The notes beneath the pieces are model-generated. The model had not been told where the DNA came from, did not search any database, and was given only the letters and a program-made list of their open reading frames with translations. 64,000 nt of DNA from Plutella xylostella (lineage: Eukaryota > Arthropoda > Insecta > Lepidoptera > Plutellidae), in NCBI RefSeq assembly GCF_932276165.1, contig NC_063988.1:4836001-4900000 (forward strand), given 5' to 3'. Positions 1 to 10,799 of the stretch are shown here, piece by piece. Position 1 is the first letter of the stretch. Every line of letters starts with the position of its first letter. A program made the translations under genes and the position numbers.

Positions 1-74
1 GGCGTTCGCGAGCTCGCGACAGAACCAAAGAAAGGCTATCCGTTTACGTTACCAATGAGACCTCCCCACTCCAG

Positions 75-3000
75 GCAGCAGCACCGCCTGCGTGATGATC
101 CTCGACCGAGCGGAGAGCGTGGTGCGCGCGGCCAACATCGGCGACAGCGGCTACATGGTGGTGCGCGCCGGCCGCGTGCTGCGCCGCTCGCGCGAGCAGC
201 AGCACTACTTCAACACGCCCTACCAGCTCAGTCTGCCGCCGCCGGGGCATGACAGAAATGTGCTGAGTGACAGGTGAGGGTTCGCTACTGAGAAGTGGGG
301 TTTTGGAAGGAATTTATCTGTGAGGCTACTTAAGGGCTTCCACATATTAACACGATATGGCGTTTCCATAGGAGTTTAAGTACGGTGGCCTGAGCCTAAA
401 AGTATACAGGCGGAGTTTTAAAATAGCGATCTTCAGCTCACATGCTGCTCAAGCACATCCACATAAACACCACTGCTACACACATCACACACAACACGTC
501 CCCGGATTTATAACAGATGTAGCTGGTCCCTTCATCATCAGTGATCGCTATTTTGAAAACTCCGCCTGTATACTTTTAGGCGCAGGCCACCGTACCTAGA
601 ATAATACCTTATCCTGAGGGAAACGTCGTAATAAAACCTTCAAAATCAGTGCAATGTAATTTTTAAAATCACTCCTTATAACTCACGTGTCTCACGACTG
701 TAATCTCCGAAGGGGTAGTCAGAGGTGACTTATAACTGAATCTCACATCATGGAGATCTTACGAGCATTCAATGTTTTTGTTTTTGAAAATCATCAAATC
801 CAAACTTTAACCCCTAATCTCATTATACATACTCTTACTGTTTAAAAAGTTGAGCTAAAAAACCCCAATTAAACAACATCAGATAAACTTTTATCGTTCT
901 TTTTAGTTTTTTGGGTTATCAGTAATCAGATTGTTCCATATTTTTATGAGTATCTGATATCTTACATGCATCTTGCATGTGTAAACAATTTTTTTAAATC
1001 CAAATTGCTATTTACTATTCGACTTTGAAGTGTTCTAAGCTGAAAATCTATAAAGACTTGCTTATTTAAATGACTAAAGAAACATCATCATTTAATTATC
1101 TGATATGAAATGGAAGCGAAGTGAGAGGTTATTTATACAAATGATAAAAACAGTAAACATTCTGTCAAGGTTTTTTTCTGAGCTAAGTACTTGTCTTGTA
1201 GTTAGTTACCACTTACCAAATGTATGTCAACGCGTGATAGAAAATTAGTATTCAAATATTTTGAAACTCACATAGATACTGAGTATATTATGTAGGTAAG
1301 CTTTCTAGACGCCTTTAGTTGTTAGAATATTGTGGTTGATGTATTTCAAGTGAAATTTACATACAGAACTAAACGGTAAACAACTCTCAATGTAATAATT
1401 GCGAGCATGAAATCGAGTTACACTGAGGGTCCTCTATTTACTCAGATGCTTATGGAGCTGTAGTGTAGTGTAGGATGCGTAGGTTACTAATAACACGAAG
1501 GAAAACTGATAATCGGACTGATAACGTACCTACAATAATCATGTAGGTATATGGATGGAATAGAAATATTTATCTACCTAGTCTATTTTTTTCAGTCCAA
1601 TTCATAACATGAGTTGGTACCTACTAGACATAAAGCTATTCATTATTATTTTGTTTGTTGAAAAGTAACCGCGTACTTCCATTATACCCAGCCCCTGCTG
1701 ACCAAAGTCATGTGCCCATTCCACAATAAGCGAGATATATTTCTGCAGAAACTAATATTAGAATTATAGTACATTGGGTGTTTGCCAGACTTTAAATGCT
1801 CATGTGATCGTATATATTACGACATATTGTTACGCTGTACGTTGTTTTCGCTCGTTTGTTTGTTTGTGTACGAAGCTGACGTATGAATCTTTTCAATTCA
1901 CTACGGGGTCGAGGTACGCGCTAATTCTTTTTATTTCACGGTGTCGGGAAAAAATCTCATTTGTTGTTATTAATAGACTTAGGTATATTTTACCAGCCAA
2001 CTTTCTACTTAGTATTGAGCTAACAATAGGCACTTTGTTCTTGTAGGCACTTAGCATTCAATATAAAGATAATAAAAAAAAGAAATACGTAAATGATCGG
2101 TTCTTGAGCTTTGTTTACTTACATTCCTATGTTTTTCCTTGATGATAAAAAATGTAACAAATGTTTGACAACTCATTATTTAAACCAGCACATATTACAC
2201 ACAATTAAAATAGGTTGTCCAAAAACTATGTGCATTTGTGTTGCATCTTGAGAAAAAAATGCCTTAGCAAATAGGCACTTTAATGATCCCAAAATTTATT
2301 ACATAATAATTTGTTGTTTTAACTGATACACACATTTATAAATGGCCCTTATCGAAAGAGCTCATCATTGCCTCATGATCAGATTGCAGATAATAATATT
2401 ATACTCTTACTATCTTTTCGTGCTTCGCTCCGTTTCGCCTTGGAAGGTTTTCCCGTGAGAATTCCGGGATAAATAGTACAGAAATAAACCTACATAGTGC
2501 TTTATACTATGTTATAGTGATTTATAAAACTTGACCAATCCCACCATTCCGTTGCAGCCCCGAGTCAGCCGAGCGCTCGGAGTTCCCCGTGGAGAGCGGC
2601 GACGTGATCCTGGTGGCCACGGACGGCGTGTTCGACAACGTGCCTGAGGGCGTGCTGGCGGGCGAGCTGCGGCGCGCGGCGGAGCTGGCGGACCAGCCGG
2701 CGCAACTGCAGGCCGTGGCCAACAGCATCGCGTGGATGGCGCGCAATCTCAGCTTCGACGGCTGCTACATGTCGCCGTTCGCGAAGAGCGCCCGCCAGAA
2801 CGGCATCGATGCTATTGGTGAGTTTTTTTTTTAATAGTTACCTACTATCAATGTTTGAGGGGTTTCCCATAAGGGTTTCGTCTCAATCTCATTGATGATA
2901 TCAATAAATAGGTGCTTAGAAAGGCCGGCAAATACCTACTACTGGTATGTATGGTCTAAAATGTTAAACACCAAAAGTAACAAACCATAATATTTTTTAC

Positions 3001-3684
3001 AATAGAAATAGCACACAATAATATACAATGCGCAAGACGAGACTGATTGATATGCTGGTATGTCAATCACATGATCATACAAAGCTGAATTACTGTCCAT
3101 GTCTATCTTTGTACGACTGCCTCTGTGGTCTAGTGGTAGAAGCTTCGCTTCATGACCCAGAGGTCCCGGGTTCGATTCCCGGGTGGGACCATCAATTTGT
3201 GGTTCTAAGTTTGGTTAGGACATAGAAGGCTGATCACCTGATGTCCGAAACAGTGAAACGATCCATGCTGTCGGATGGGCATGTAAAGCAGTCGGTCCTG
3301 CGCCTAGCTCTCTCCAGTCGTGTCGGTCAATCCGTCCCATTGGGCTATGAGAGTGATGGAACAGAGAGTGCTCCTGTGTACTGCGCACACACTTGGGCAC
3401 TATAATCTACTCCTGCGTAGATGGCTGATCTCAATTGAGATTGGCCGCCGTAGTCGAAATTCGGCTAGGAGGACATTATTATTATTATTGTACGAAAATA
3501 CCCAACATAGTAATATTTTTTCATGGTTGCACTTTGTGATAGAGATGATCTGCAAAACTTCTGCGTTCAGAATATTCATCTATCCATTTAAAACATGTTC
3601 AATTACTAAATTAGTATTAATTTGCTTGTTCCAGGTGGAAAACCCGATGACATAACGGTGCTTTTAGCTATCGTAGCGCTATGA
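75..3684 (+). CDS. PPTC7: PPTC7-type mitochondrial protein phosphatase, 5' end missing
   Basis: Last three coding exons, 75-273, 2558-2817 and 3635-3684 (stop TGA), joined by GT-AG introns with matching phases. The joined protein begins GSSTACVMILDR and contains ANIGDSGYMVVRAG, the EQQHYFNTPYQLS block diagnostic of PPTC7, the metal-site motif ATDGVFDN and YMSPFA, and ends GGKPDDITVLLAIVAL. The two aspartate motifs (GDSG and DDIT) are those of PP2C/PPM metal-dependent Ser/Thr phosphatases. PPTC7 acts in mitochondria, where it dephosphorylates matrix and import proteins and restrains BNIP3/NIX mitophagy (family knowledge). The N-terminal targeting sequence and first catalytic part lie upstream of the window. 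A polyadenylation signal at 5457-5462 suggests a 3' UTR of about 1.8 kb. Confidence 0.93.
381..594 (+). mobile_element. MITE family A, copy 1
   Basis: Element of 214 bp with terminal inverted repeats of about 45 bp starting TACGGTGGCCTG and ending CAGGCCACCGTA, consistent with a TA target duplication as made by Tc1/mariner-type transposases. A second copy at 28428-28642 has the same termini but the opposite internal orientation. No coding capacity, so non-autonomous. Confidence 0.85.
2418..2480 (+). repeat. lepidopteran dispersed repeat fragment (CCGGGATAAA type)
   Basis: The string GCTTCGCTCCG...TTTTCCCGTGAGAATTCCGGGATAAA matches fragments at about 43913-43990 and, on the other strand, 58010-58065. 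Sequence of this kind is very common in moth genomes; I cannot assign the parent element. Confidence 0.6.
3117..3487 (+). mobile_element. tRNA-derived SINE, family 1, copy 1
   Basis: The first 75 bp are tRNA-like, with an A box (TGGTCTAGTGG) and a B box (GGTTCGATTCC) of an internal RNA polymerase III promoter. A unique body of about 290 bp follows and ends in an ATT repeat tail. An 8-bp target duplication TTGTACGA flanks it (3109-3116 and 3488-3495). A second full copy is at 22059-22447. It is inserted in the last PPTC7 intron, sense to the gene. The CCA end and acceptor-stem pairing of a functional tRNA are not present. Confidence 0.9.
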
Positions 3685-5997
3685 AAATTTCTTTGTGATT
3701 TAGACACATTATTTTAATTAATTAAAAACATGTTGAATAGTAGGGCATAGTAGAAAATGAAACCAAAAATCATTTTTACTTTTAAAGCAAGTTACTTTAG
3801 GCTGATAGTTGTAGGGGTGCAGTCTCGACTGATCTGTCGAGTTGTTCTTCCGAAGTGCATTTTATGTAGCAGTTCCTTTCGCCGTTACAAATTAACAGTT
3901 TACACTAACTTCTAGTCTTGAAACTATCATCATATACAATCTAACATAAAGCCTTGTTTCGGAGCCGCAGCCGTTCCTATTCGGAATCACGTATCACGAA
4001 TAGATAAATGAAAATCTTTTAAAATCTATGTTTTTCCATCGGACATAAGCGCAAGAATCTCCTTCGTACAATGCACTCTAATATCACTGTGCTTAGTCAC
4101 AGTATGTCGGGCTGCATCTTGTAGTGTTTATAAAGGTATCCAATCTACAAAAGGTAAAATTTTCTTTATGTTGACCGCATTTCATTAGCGTTTTGGTGTC
4201 GTGCTTTCATCTGGTACTAATTAGCAATATTTTGTACCATTTTCGAAACTGTATGTTATGATGTGGAACTCAAATAAGTATTGGTGACAATCATTGCCCC
4301 ATGACGCGGGGGTAATGATACCAATAAACACAAAGTCTACAGTGCAGCGTATCAATTCATTAATTATTATAGTTGTGGGCTGTGCATAGGTTGTTTCTTA
4401 ACAAGCTGTCAATTGTAATAGTTAATAGTCCTCGTCTTAAGTCCACAAATCATTATTCCACAATGAACTAGGTGTAATAATTACTAGCGACACTAATTAT
4501 TTATATATAAAATTGTCTAAATTTGAAGTAAATATCATTTATAATAATGGCCCATTTGGCTTTGGTATCTTGTTAATTCTTGAATGGATATCATGTACTT
4601 CATTGTTAATATTTGTTGCAGCCTCTGTATGATTGTTGTACCTAGTAGGTGATTCATATATGTGTCGGATAACTATTTGAGTCGATTGTGTAGTGGTTGA
4701 TCTGATATACTTAAATTAACACTGATTGCAAAAATACTATTATGGTCAAAGACAAAGGACCACATAAAAAATGAGTTTTCAAGGGAATTTGTAAATGGCG
4801 TACTATGCTTGACTTTTGACCTCCACTTTCATTTTCTTTTCACTTTAAAGAAGATCGATTGTAGGACATGTATACGAATTATAAATGTCTAGTTCATTTC
4901 ATTTTCATTATTTTTGTATAGATTTTTCATTTATTTTGTAAATAAGCCTCCAGAGAAGTACCTAACTTAACTACAAACTGAACAATTTATAAACAGTAAA
5001 CTCATCAGGTAATTCGAATTGAGGGTGAACGTTTGCATGCATGATGAAGACTGATCATAGTTTTACTGTTGTTAATTATGTAGTTATAACAAAACGTTAC
5101 GGGGTTGACCCATGTGTAACTCAGAAATATTATTTTAGTAACCTAAACAGCTGTGTGATAATTAGTTGTTTACATTTCTTTATAAATTAAGTATTACCCT
5201 CAATTGATATCAGAAATTATGTCTTTTTTATACTTTTCTTTTGTGATGTTTGATTCAAAGTTTTGAGTCTTTACTGGAGTTATTTAATGAGAATTAAAAT
5301 TCTGAGAAGATATATTAATATTTTGTCGAGTTCCAGTATTCATTATTTTGTAATTTTAAGGATTAAAAAGCATTTCAGTCGCCTGAGCGCGAAACAGTAA
5401 CTCAATGTCGGATGTTATGACTAAATTTTTCTGGAATATTGTGTGTAATTATTATAAATAAAATGCGATTTTAAAAACTGACACCTTTTTTACTTAATCA
5501 ATGTAGGGTTTCTTCAAAAGAAGAGAAGTAATTAACAATAACTAACAGACATTTTCACAGTTTTTATTACACCTATTACACAAAATGTCATTGGGTTTAT
5601 AAACTGTTACTATTTTACAAAACTCACTGTACAACCCATTTTAATTGGAAGTTAAGTTACCCAAACTTTTGTACAATTTCTTATAATAATAGTGTGATTA
5701 GTTGGGTCTTACACAACAATTCCAAATGCACATAAAAAAATATACCTATAATAGAATATTTGGCTTTCCTCACACATGAAAAACATAATCACCTCATTAT
5801 CATGACATGCCATTAACACCACGTTAAATAAATAAAGAGAGTATGTAATCAAATCACATACAATAGTTACAATATTTCCTGAATCATTAATTAATGTTGC
5901 ATCATATATTTACTCACAGTAAATGCACATGCTCTAGTAGGCAGTCAGTTATGCATTTATTTACTTAAATGGATTGTTGGGGGTGCATGCAGTGTGT
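3685..5997. other. PPTC7 3' UTR and convergent intergenic DNA
   Basis: AT-rich, with no coding signal. A forward AATAAA at 5457-5462 fits the end of PPTC7. Reverse-strand AATAAA signals (read as TTTATT on the plus strand) at 5563-5568 and 5956-5961 fit the end of Derlin-2. The two transcripts therefore end about 100 bp apart. Confidence 0.6.
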
Positions 5998-7483
5998 TTA
6001 TCTGTTGTCGTTGTCGGGCGGCGGCGGGGGTGGCGCGTCGCCGGCGTCCTGGCGGCCCCAGTGGAACCCGCCGGGCCGCACGCCCTCCATCTCCGGCAGC
6101 GGCTCGTAGTCCACATCCTCTGGTGGTGCGTCAAACAGCTTTTGCCTGTCAAAGTATAATTAAATGTGTGATGAGGCGACTTTATGCAGAAGTTCGCTAG
6201 ACACAGATTGGTTTGAGATCTGGAAGAGTTTCCTTTCTGCCAAGTTTTATCCATATCAGTTCATCTTATCTTGTAAGACAAAATCAAAAATATTAGAAAC
6301 TTCATTATCATAAATGAAGATACTTACAGAAACTTGGGTGTCTTCAGAATTCTGTGACCTCCTCTCTGTTGTGGCAGAATGTCCTCAAGGAAGAAGTACA
6401 TGTGTCCGATGGCCATCCCCACCAGGTCCACCGAGATGGAGTTCCCCAGCAGCACCGAGAAGCCCAGTAACACCCAAGGAAGGTACGGGGCCTGCAAAGT
6501 AATTGCTATGTTAACAAAGGTGTAGCAAGTCAAAAAATCATAATAATTTTAATGCAATATAAGAACACTTTTTAAGGTAATAACATTTGTTTAAAAAAAT
6601 CACCTGGAAATTCATTAATCCAAAAAAGTTCATTCTGACAAAAACATTTCTCCGAGACCACACATACACAATCATGATAGTGAAAGCCTGACCTAAAAAC
6701 AGAAGGTTAACGAAGAAAGCACAAATCTGAAAATATTTATCAGGAAAATACTGTAGCTTAGGTCTCTCTGGTGTAATTATTGGCTGTAATTAGTTGAATT
6801 TATTTAGCTGATAAGCTAATCAGCTTTAATGTATCCACAGCTGCACATAGGGCTTTCCTGTTGAACAATGATGACTGAAATAATCATAATAGTGGAGTAT
6901 AATGTTGCCAATAAGCCTACTAGTTATGATTCAATAATTTTAATTTGTACAGGTATTCAATAACATAGTTTGGGTGTCTGCAATTAATCATTCTATCCTT
7001 AAGACACCTGTGTATAAATAGAAAATGATAATGCCAAGATCTTAATATAAAAACCAGTGTAAAGGATACAATCATAAGAACTCCTCCAAATATGAACATA
7101 ACAACAAAGTCAGCGGTTCTTCCCCTGAAGGAGCCTTCCTCCAGCATGCGGCAGTATCTGTATGTAAATATCATATTGAAGAAGAAATTGAATCCTAAAT
7201 TTCCAAAGAAGAGGAATGTGCTGATAACTCTCCATATTTGATACTTGGTCACTATCAGTATTGGATTGAAGTACAGTTGAAATGGTGACACCAAGTCTAG
7301 TTGCTGAAACAATTAAGACAATAAAGTAAATGTACAAACAAATATTAATATATTAAGTGCTACACTTTTACAAAGAAGTTAACAGCTTACCACAGCCAAA
7401 GTGGTGATAACACAAGCAGTGGTATATGCCCTAGTAACAGGCGGTATCAACATATACTCTTGCAGAAATGTTTGATATGCCAT
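5998..7483 (-). CDS. DERL2: Derlin-2, ER-associated degradation membrane protein
   Basis: Five exons read leftward: 7391-7483 (ATG at 7483), 7070-7303, 6604-6726, 6328-6491 and 5998-6145 (stop TAA). They total 762 nt, 253 aa, against about 239 aa in human DERL2. The start [20 protein letters not shown], the [14 protein letters not shown] loop and [15 protein letters not shown] are near-invariant in Derlin-2/3. The WR of YQIWRV and the GxxxG region in the later membrane segments, both Derlin/rhomboid signatures, are visible. Derlins are catalytically dead rhomboid relatives in the ER membrane that help retrotranslocate misfolded proteins to p97/VCP. The C-terminal tail has a [10 protein letters not shown] run and no clear SHP box. 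All exon phases close. It shares a 1.1-kb divergent upstream region with TRAPPC13. Confidence 0.95.
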
Positions 7484-7994
7484 TGTGGTCTAGAGATTTC
7501 GGAATCTTCCTCAAATTGAAATTTATGTTCAGAAGATGATTATCACAATAAAAATCCAATACTATTGGGCCACATCATAACAATAATAGATACGTGACGG
7601 TAGAAAGCAATATCGGAGTATGGATATTTTCTTGACCATATGAATACAATTTAAGGTAAAATTAAATATCACAATTCACATTAGAGTTCTATAAAAAATT
7701 GCTATTGCTGAAAATCTTGAAGAAACTTGAAGAAAGGAAATGAAAATGAAAAATATGAAAATATTCTTCTTGCTGGCTCTGACACTGACAATTATTATAT
7801 GCCACAGAACCAACACAGAACACTTATATGTGACATGACTTGACACATCACGTTGATATTAAAATAACAACGAATCCGTGTGCAAGGAAGATTCATTTTG
7901 TTAATTTTTCAAAACTACACGCGGACTCCACAAAGCTCATACACAGCACAGCTCACAAACACAACACACCCGACCCGAGCGAAGTGATAAGCCG

Positions 7995-8072
7995 TAAAGG
8001 TGGCGTCACATTATAGGACGCGGCTGACATGACGGACATAGACAGATAATGTGTTTTGTGTTTCTACCTTTA
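7995..8072. mobile_element. MITE family B, short internally deleted form
   Basis: 78-bp inverted repeat beginning TAAAGGTGGCG and ending CTACCTTTA, carrying the family core GGACGCGGCTGACA. It lies 25 bp from a longer copy and looks like a deleted relative. Confidence 0.65.
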
Positions 8073-8096
8073 TTATTCAAGATTCCCTTACGAATA

Positions 8097-8331
8097 TTAA
8101 AGGTAGAGACGCATTATCGGACGCGGCTGACAGCCGCGACTGTTAATGTGAACGGTCTTTTGGGACAGTTCGTACCAGATCGCTCTCGGACGTCTGAAAG
8201 CTGAAGGTCAGTCCAAGGTTACGTCCGCGATCTATAGTTTGTACAGCGTAGTGCACATTCCTTACCTAGATACCTTACCGGCTGTCAGCCGCGTTCGTAA
8301 GCCGCGTCCGCTAGTGTGTCCGCACCTTTAA
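8097..8331. mobile_element. MITE family B, full-length copy 1
   Basis: 235-bp element with TTAAAGGT...ACCTTTAA ends and long inverted repeats containing GGACGCGGCTGACAGCCGCG. Its centre (CGGACGTCTGAAAGCTGAAG and following) is also found at 51216-51422. Confidence 0.8.
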
Positions 8332-8625
8332 GAGGACACGAGGTCGATCAACACACAGATAAATAATAAACGTCAGTGTCACTAGGATCAGCTGTCATGA
8401 CAGTGCTGTCAAGTGTCAACTGACAATCCTCTGCCGTCATCACAACACAATATTCAACTGTGATTTAATTTCTAAATTAATCAAAATCTAAATAAAACAA
8501 CAAAATCTGAGTTGAATGGTAGTAATTTTCACCTTTTTATTAAATTTAGAATCAAATGAGATTCTTCACATAAAATAAAAACATCGATACAGCCGTATAA
8601 AAAGCTGCAAGTTCAAACGTGAATT

Positions 8626-9834
8626 ATGGAGTCCAAAGAGGTTTCTGAGCAATTGGTCGCTTTAAAGGTGATGAGACTCACAAAACCGGCTCTCATTTGT
8701 CCAAAAATTGTAACATGTGATTCCAAAGATCTGCCGGGAAATATTTTAAACAACTTTCTGAAGGATGATGCTACATCTGTGACACAAATGGAAACATTAG
8801 CTGCTGGGCAGTTTCTCCTACTACCTCAAAGCTTCGGAAACATTTACCTCGGTGAAACATTCTCCTGTTACGTTTGTGTTCACAATGAGACCAACCAACC
8901 TGTTGCAAGTGTTTCCATCAAAGCTGATTTACAAACCAACTCCCAAAGGATTCCTCTCTCCACCCAGCAGAACCAAATTCCAGTACTACTCGGTGTTGAC
9001 GAGACTCTGAGTGACGTCATACACCATGAAGTCAAGGACCTCGGCACACACATCCTAGTCTGTGAGGTGACTTACATGTCCACCTATAGTACACTAGTGT
9101 CATTTAGGAAGTTCTTCAAATTTGAAGTCATGAAACCCTTGGATGTTAAGACAAAATTTTACAATGCTGAGTCTGATGATGTGTACCTGGAAGCTCAGGT
9201 CCAGAACACCACCTCCGGCCCAATAACCCTGGAGCAGGTGGCCCTCGAGAGCTCCCAACAATTTACTGTGAAATCTCTCAATGACTGTGGAGATGATGAG
9301 TCTGTGTTTGGTGACATCACATTGTTGCAGCCTCAGGAGAGTTGCCAATACCTCTACTGTCTTACTCCAAAAGAAAATATATCTAAAGAAATCAAACTGT
9401 TAGCTGCTGCTAAAAATATTGGCAAACTGGACATAGTATGGAGATCTAATCTGGGTGAGAAGGGACGGCTGCAGACAAGTCAGCTGCAGAGAATGACTCC
9501 AGACTATGGGGACATCAGGCTCACATATGAGAAACTACCTAACAGGGTAGAAATAGATAAAGCTTTCGATTTTAAAGCTAAAATTGTGAATGCCAGTGAC
9601 AGGACACTGGATTTAATTTTGAAGCTACGGTCTCATGAGGAGTCCAGCCTGCTCTGGTGCGGCATCTCCAACAGGAAGCTGGGGCCACTGGAGCCCGGGG
9701 CTTCTGTCTTCATCAACCTGACTGCCCTACCAATAAACACTGGACTTCACCATATCACAGGAATATCACTGGTTGATTTATTTTTAAAGAGAACTTATGA
9801 CTATGATGATTTAGCTTCCGTTTTTGTTAATTAG
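8626..9834 (+). CDS. TRAPPC13: TRAPP complex subunit 13
   Basis: Single exon encoding 402 aa, close to the roughly 417 aa of the human protein. Family blocks visible: LVALKVMRLTKPAL at the N-terminus, FGNIYLGETFSCYVCVHNE near residue 80, and GKLDIVWRSNLGEKGRLQTSQLQR near residue 275, the conserved core of the TRAPPC13/Trs65-like DUF974 family. TRAPPC13 is a beta-sandwich subunit of the metazoan TRAPPIII complex, which acts as a Rab1 exchange factor in ER-Golgi traffic and autophagy (family knowledge). It is intronless, unlike most neighbours. The start is the first ATG, preceded by AATT. A polyadenylation signal lies at 10043-10048. Confidence 0.95.
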   Translation: MESKEVSEQLVALKVMRLTKPALICPKIVTCDSKDLPGNILNNFLKDDATSVTQMETLAAGQFLLLPQSFGNIYLGETFSCYVCVHNETNQPVASVSIKADLQTNSQRIPLSTQQNQIPVLLGVDETLSDVIHHEVKDLGTHILVCEVTYMSTYSTLVSFRKFFKFEVMKPLDVKTKFYNAESDDVYLEAQVQNTTSGPITLEQVALESSQQFTVKSLNDCGDDESVFGDITLLQPQESCQYLYCLTPKENISKEIKLLAAAKNIGKLDIVWRSNLGEKGRLQTSQLQRMTPDYGDIRLTYEKLPNRVEIDKAFDFKAKIVNASDRTLDLILKLRSHEESSLLWCGISNRKLGPLEPGASVFINLTALPINTGLHHITGISLVDLFLKRTYDYDDLASVFVN

Positions 9835-9909
9835 TGGTACTTACAACAAAATACTAAGTCATGTTCTAGTATTTATTTGAGCATATTTTTAGTGGCACAT
9901 TTTGTATTT

Positions 9910-9966
9910 ACATCATTGTCAGCCAATAGCAGTCCACTGCTGGACATAGGCGTCTCCCAAGGCGTG
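9910..9966 (-). mobile_element. non-LTR retrotransposon 3' tail fragment
   Basis: Reverse complement of the string CCTATGTCCAGCAGTGGACT..., also seen at 47610-47650. It codes for the end of a reverse-transcriptase ORF. An ATT repeat lies just beyond. It sits inside the presumed TRAPPC13 3' UTR. Confidence 0.65.
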
Positions 9967-10211
9967 ATAATAGTCTTTTGTTATATAAATTATTATTATT
10001 ATTATACCTACTTAGTTTATGATAAGAAAAGTGAATTAAGTAAATAAATATTATGAATCTGGAATGTGGTATTACTATTAACTATTAGGTATATTATACT
10101 TCATTAAGTATTATATTATTATTCACCTAAAAACAGCATTCATGAGGTAAAAGTGCACCGGAGTCTGCATTGTATGGGTAAAAGCATGTGTTGCACACTT
10201 TATCTTCTCGT

Positions 10212-10347
10212 TAAGCTGCATACAGACCAGGCCAACGAACGCCCAACAATGGATATTTATCATACATAATACAGGGCAGATTGCAGCAACGAAGTTTAAC
10301 GAAACCCGTTCGTTGGCGTTCATTTGGCCGGTCTGTACGCAGCTTTA
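10212..10347. mobile_element. MITE family C (AAGCTGCRTACAGACC)
   Basis: 136-bp element with about 30-bp terminal inverted repeats: TAAGCTGCATACAGACC at the left and GGTCTGTACGCAGCTTTA at the right. A short AT-rich centre holds the string AACGAACGCC and its complement. Flanking TTA/TAA is compatible with a 3-bp target duplication. Confidence 0.75.
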
Positions 10348-10799
10348 GAGAAGTACCTACTTTAGACAAAAGCTAAAATAACAGACTATATCCGACACCG
10401 GCAAAACCTTGCCCGTCCTTAGATTCAGTAGGGACAACTAATCCGCTTGAAAGCATTCGTCTCAAAACTGGCATGTTTCACGCCCTCTTTTAGAATTACC
10501 TACCGGTAAAAAAGGTAGTTTAAAAAAAACGTAGCATCGACTGCCATCTATCGAACAATAATGAAACTATTTTGTTTTGGCCGCCCTTAGAATAATGAAG
10601 GTAAAAGAAGTTAACGTTTTTAGCCTAATGGTATTCTGTGATTCTGTGCTAAATTTTGACAAATGACATGATTTTTTTATCTGTGGTCACTTAAAAATCT
10701 GAAAAATTTTGTGTTGTGAACTTGCAAATTTCAGAATTGCAATATTTTAATTGTTATAAACTAAATAATAAATTAAAATAAAACGTGTTATTTGTAGCA

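Larger units (their letters stand above)
274..2557 (+). other. PPTC7 intron with MITE and repeat fragment
   Basis: AT-rich intron of 2.3 kb. It holds one inverted-repeat MITE (381-594) and a short lepidopteran dispersed repeat fragment (about 2418-2480). Nothing else coding is supported; the open frame around 1774-2046 has no recognisable domain. Confidence 0.7.
7484..8625. promoter_or_regulatory. divergent upstream region, Derlin-2 / TRAPPC13
   Basis: 1,142 bp between two divergent start codons, presumed to contain both promoters. I see no clear TATA box near either start. About 330 bp of it is two inverted-repeat elements of one MITE family (7995-8072 and 8097-8331). Confidence 0.5.
9835..10799. 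other. TRAPPC13 3' UTR and PITPNC1 upstream region
   Basis: Holds a reverse-oriented tail of a non-LTR retrotransposon (about 9910-9965) followed by an ATT repeat, the TRAPPC13 polyadenylation signal (10043-10048), a MITE (10212-10347) and the presumed PITPNC1 promoter. No other coding signal is seen. Confidence 0.55.

Noticed and set aside
3118..3190. tRNA gene
   Set aside because: A and B boxes are present, but the acceptor stem does not pair properly and the sequence continues into a SINE body with target duplications; the same head occurs at 22066.
3320..3655. 111-aa ORF across the SINE
   Set aside because: Composed of SINE body, ATT tail and intron; no coding signature.
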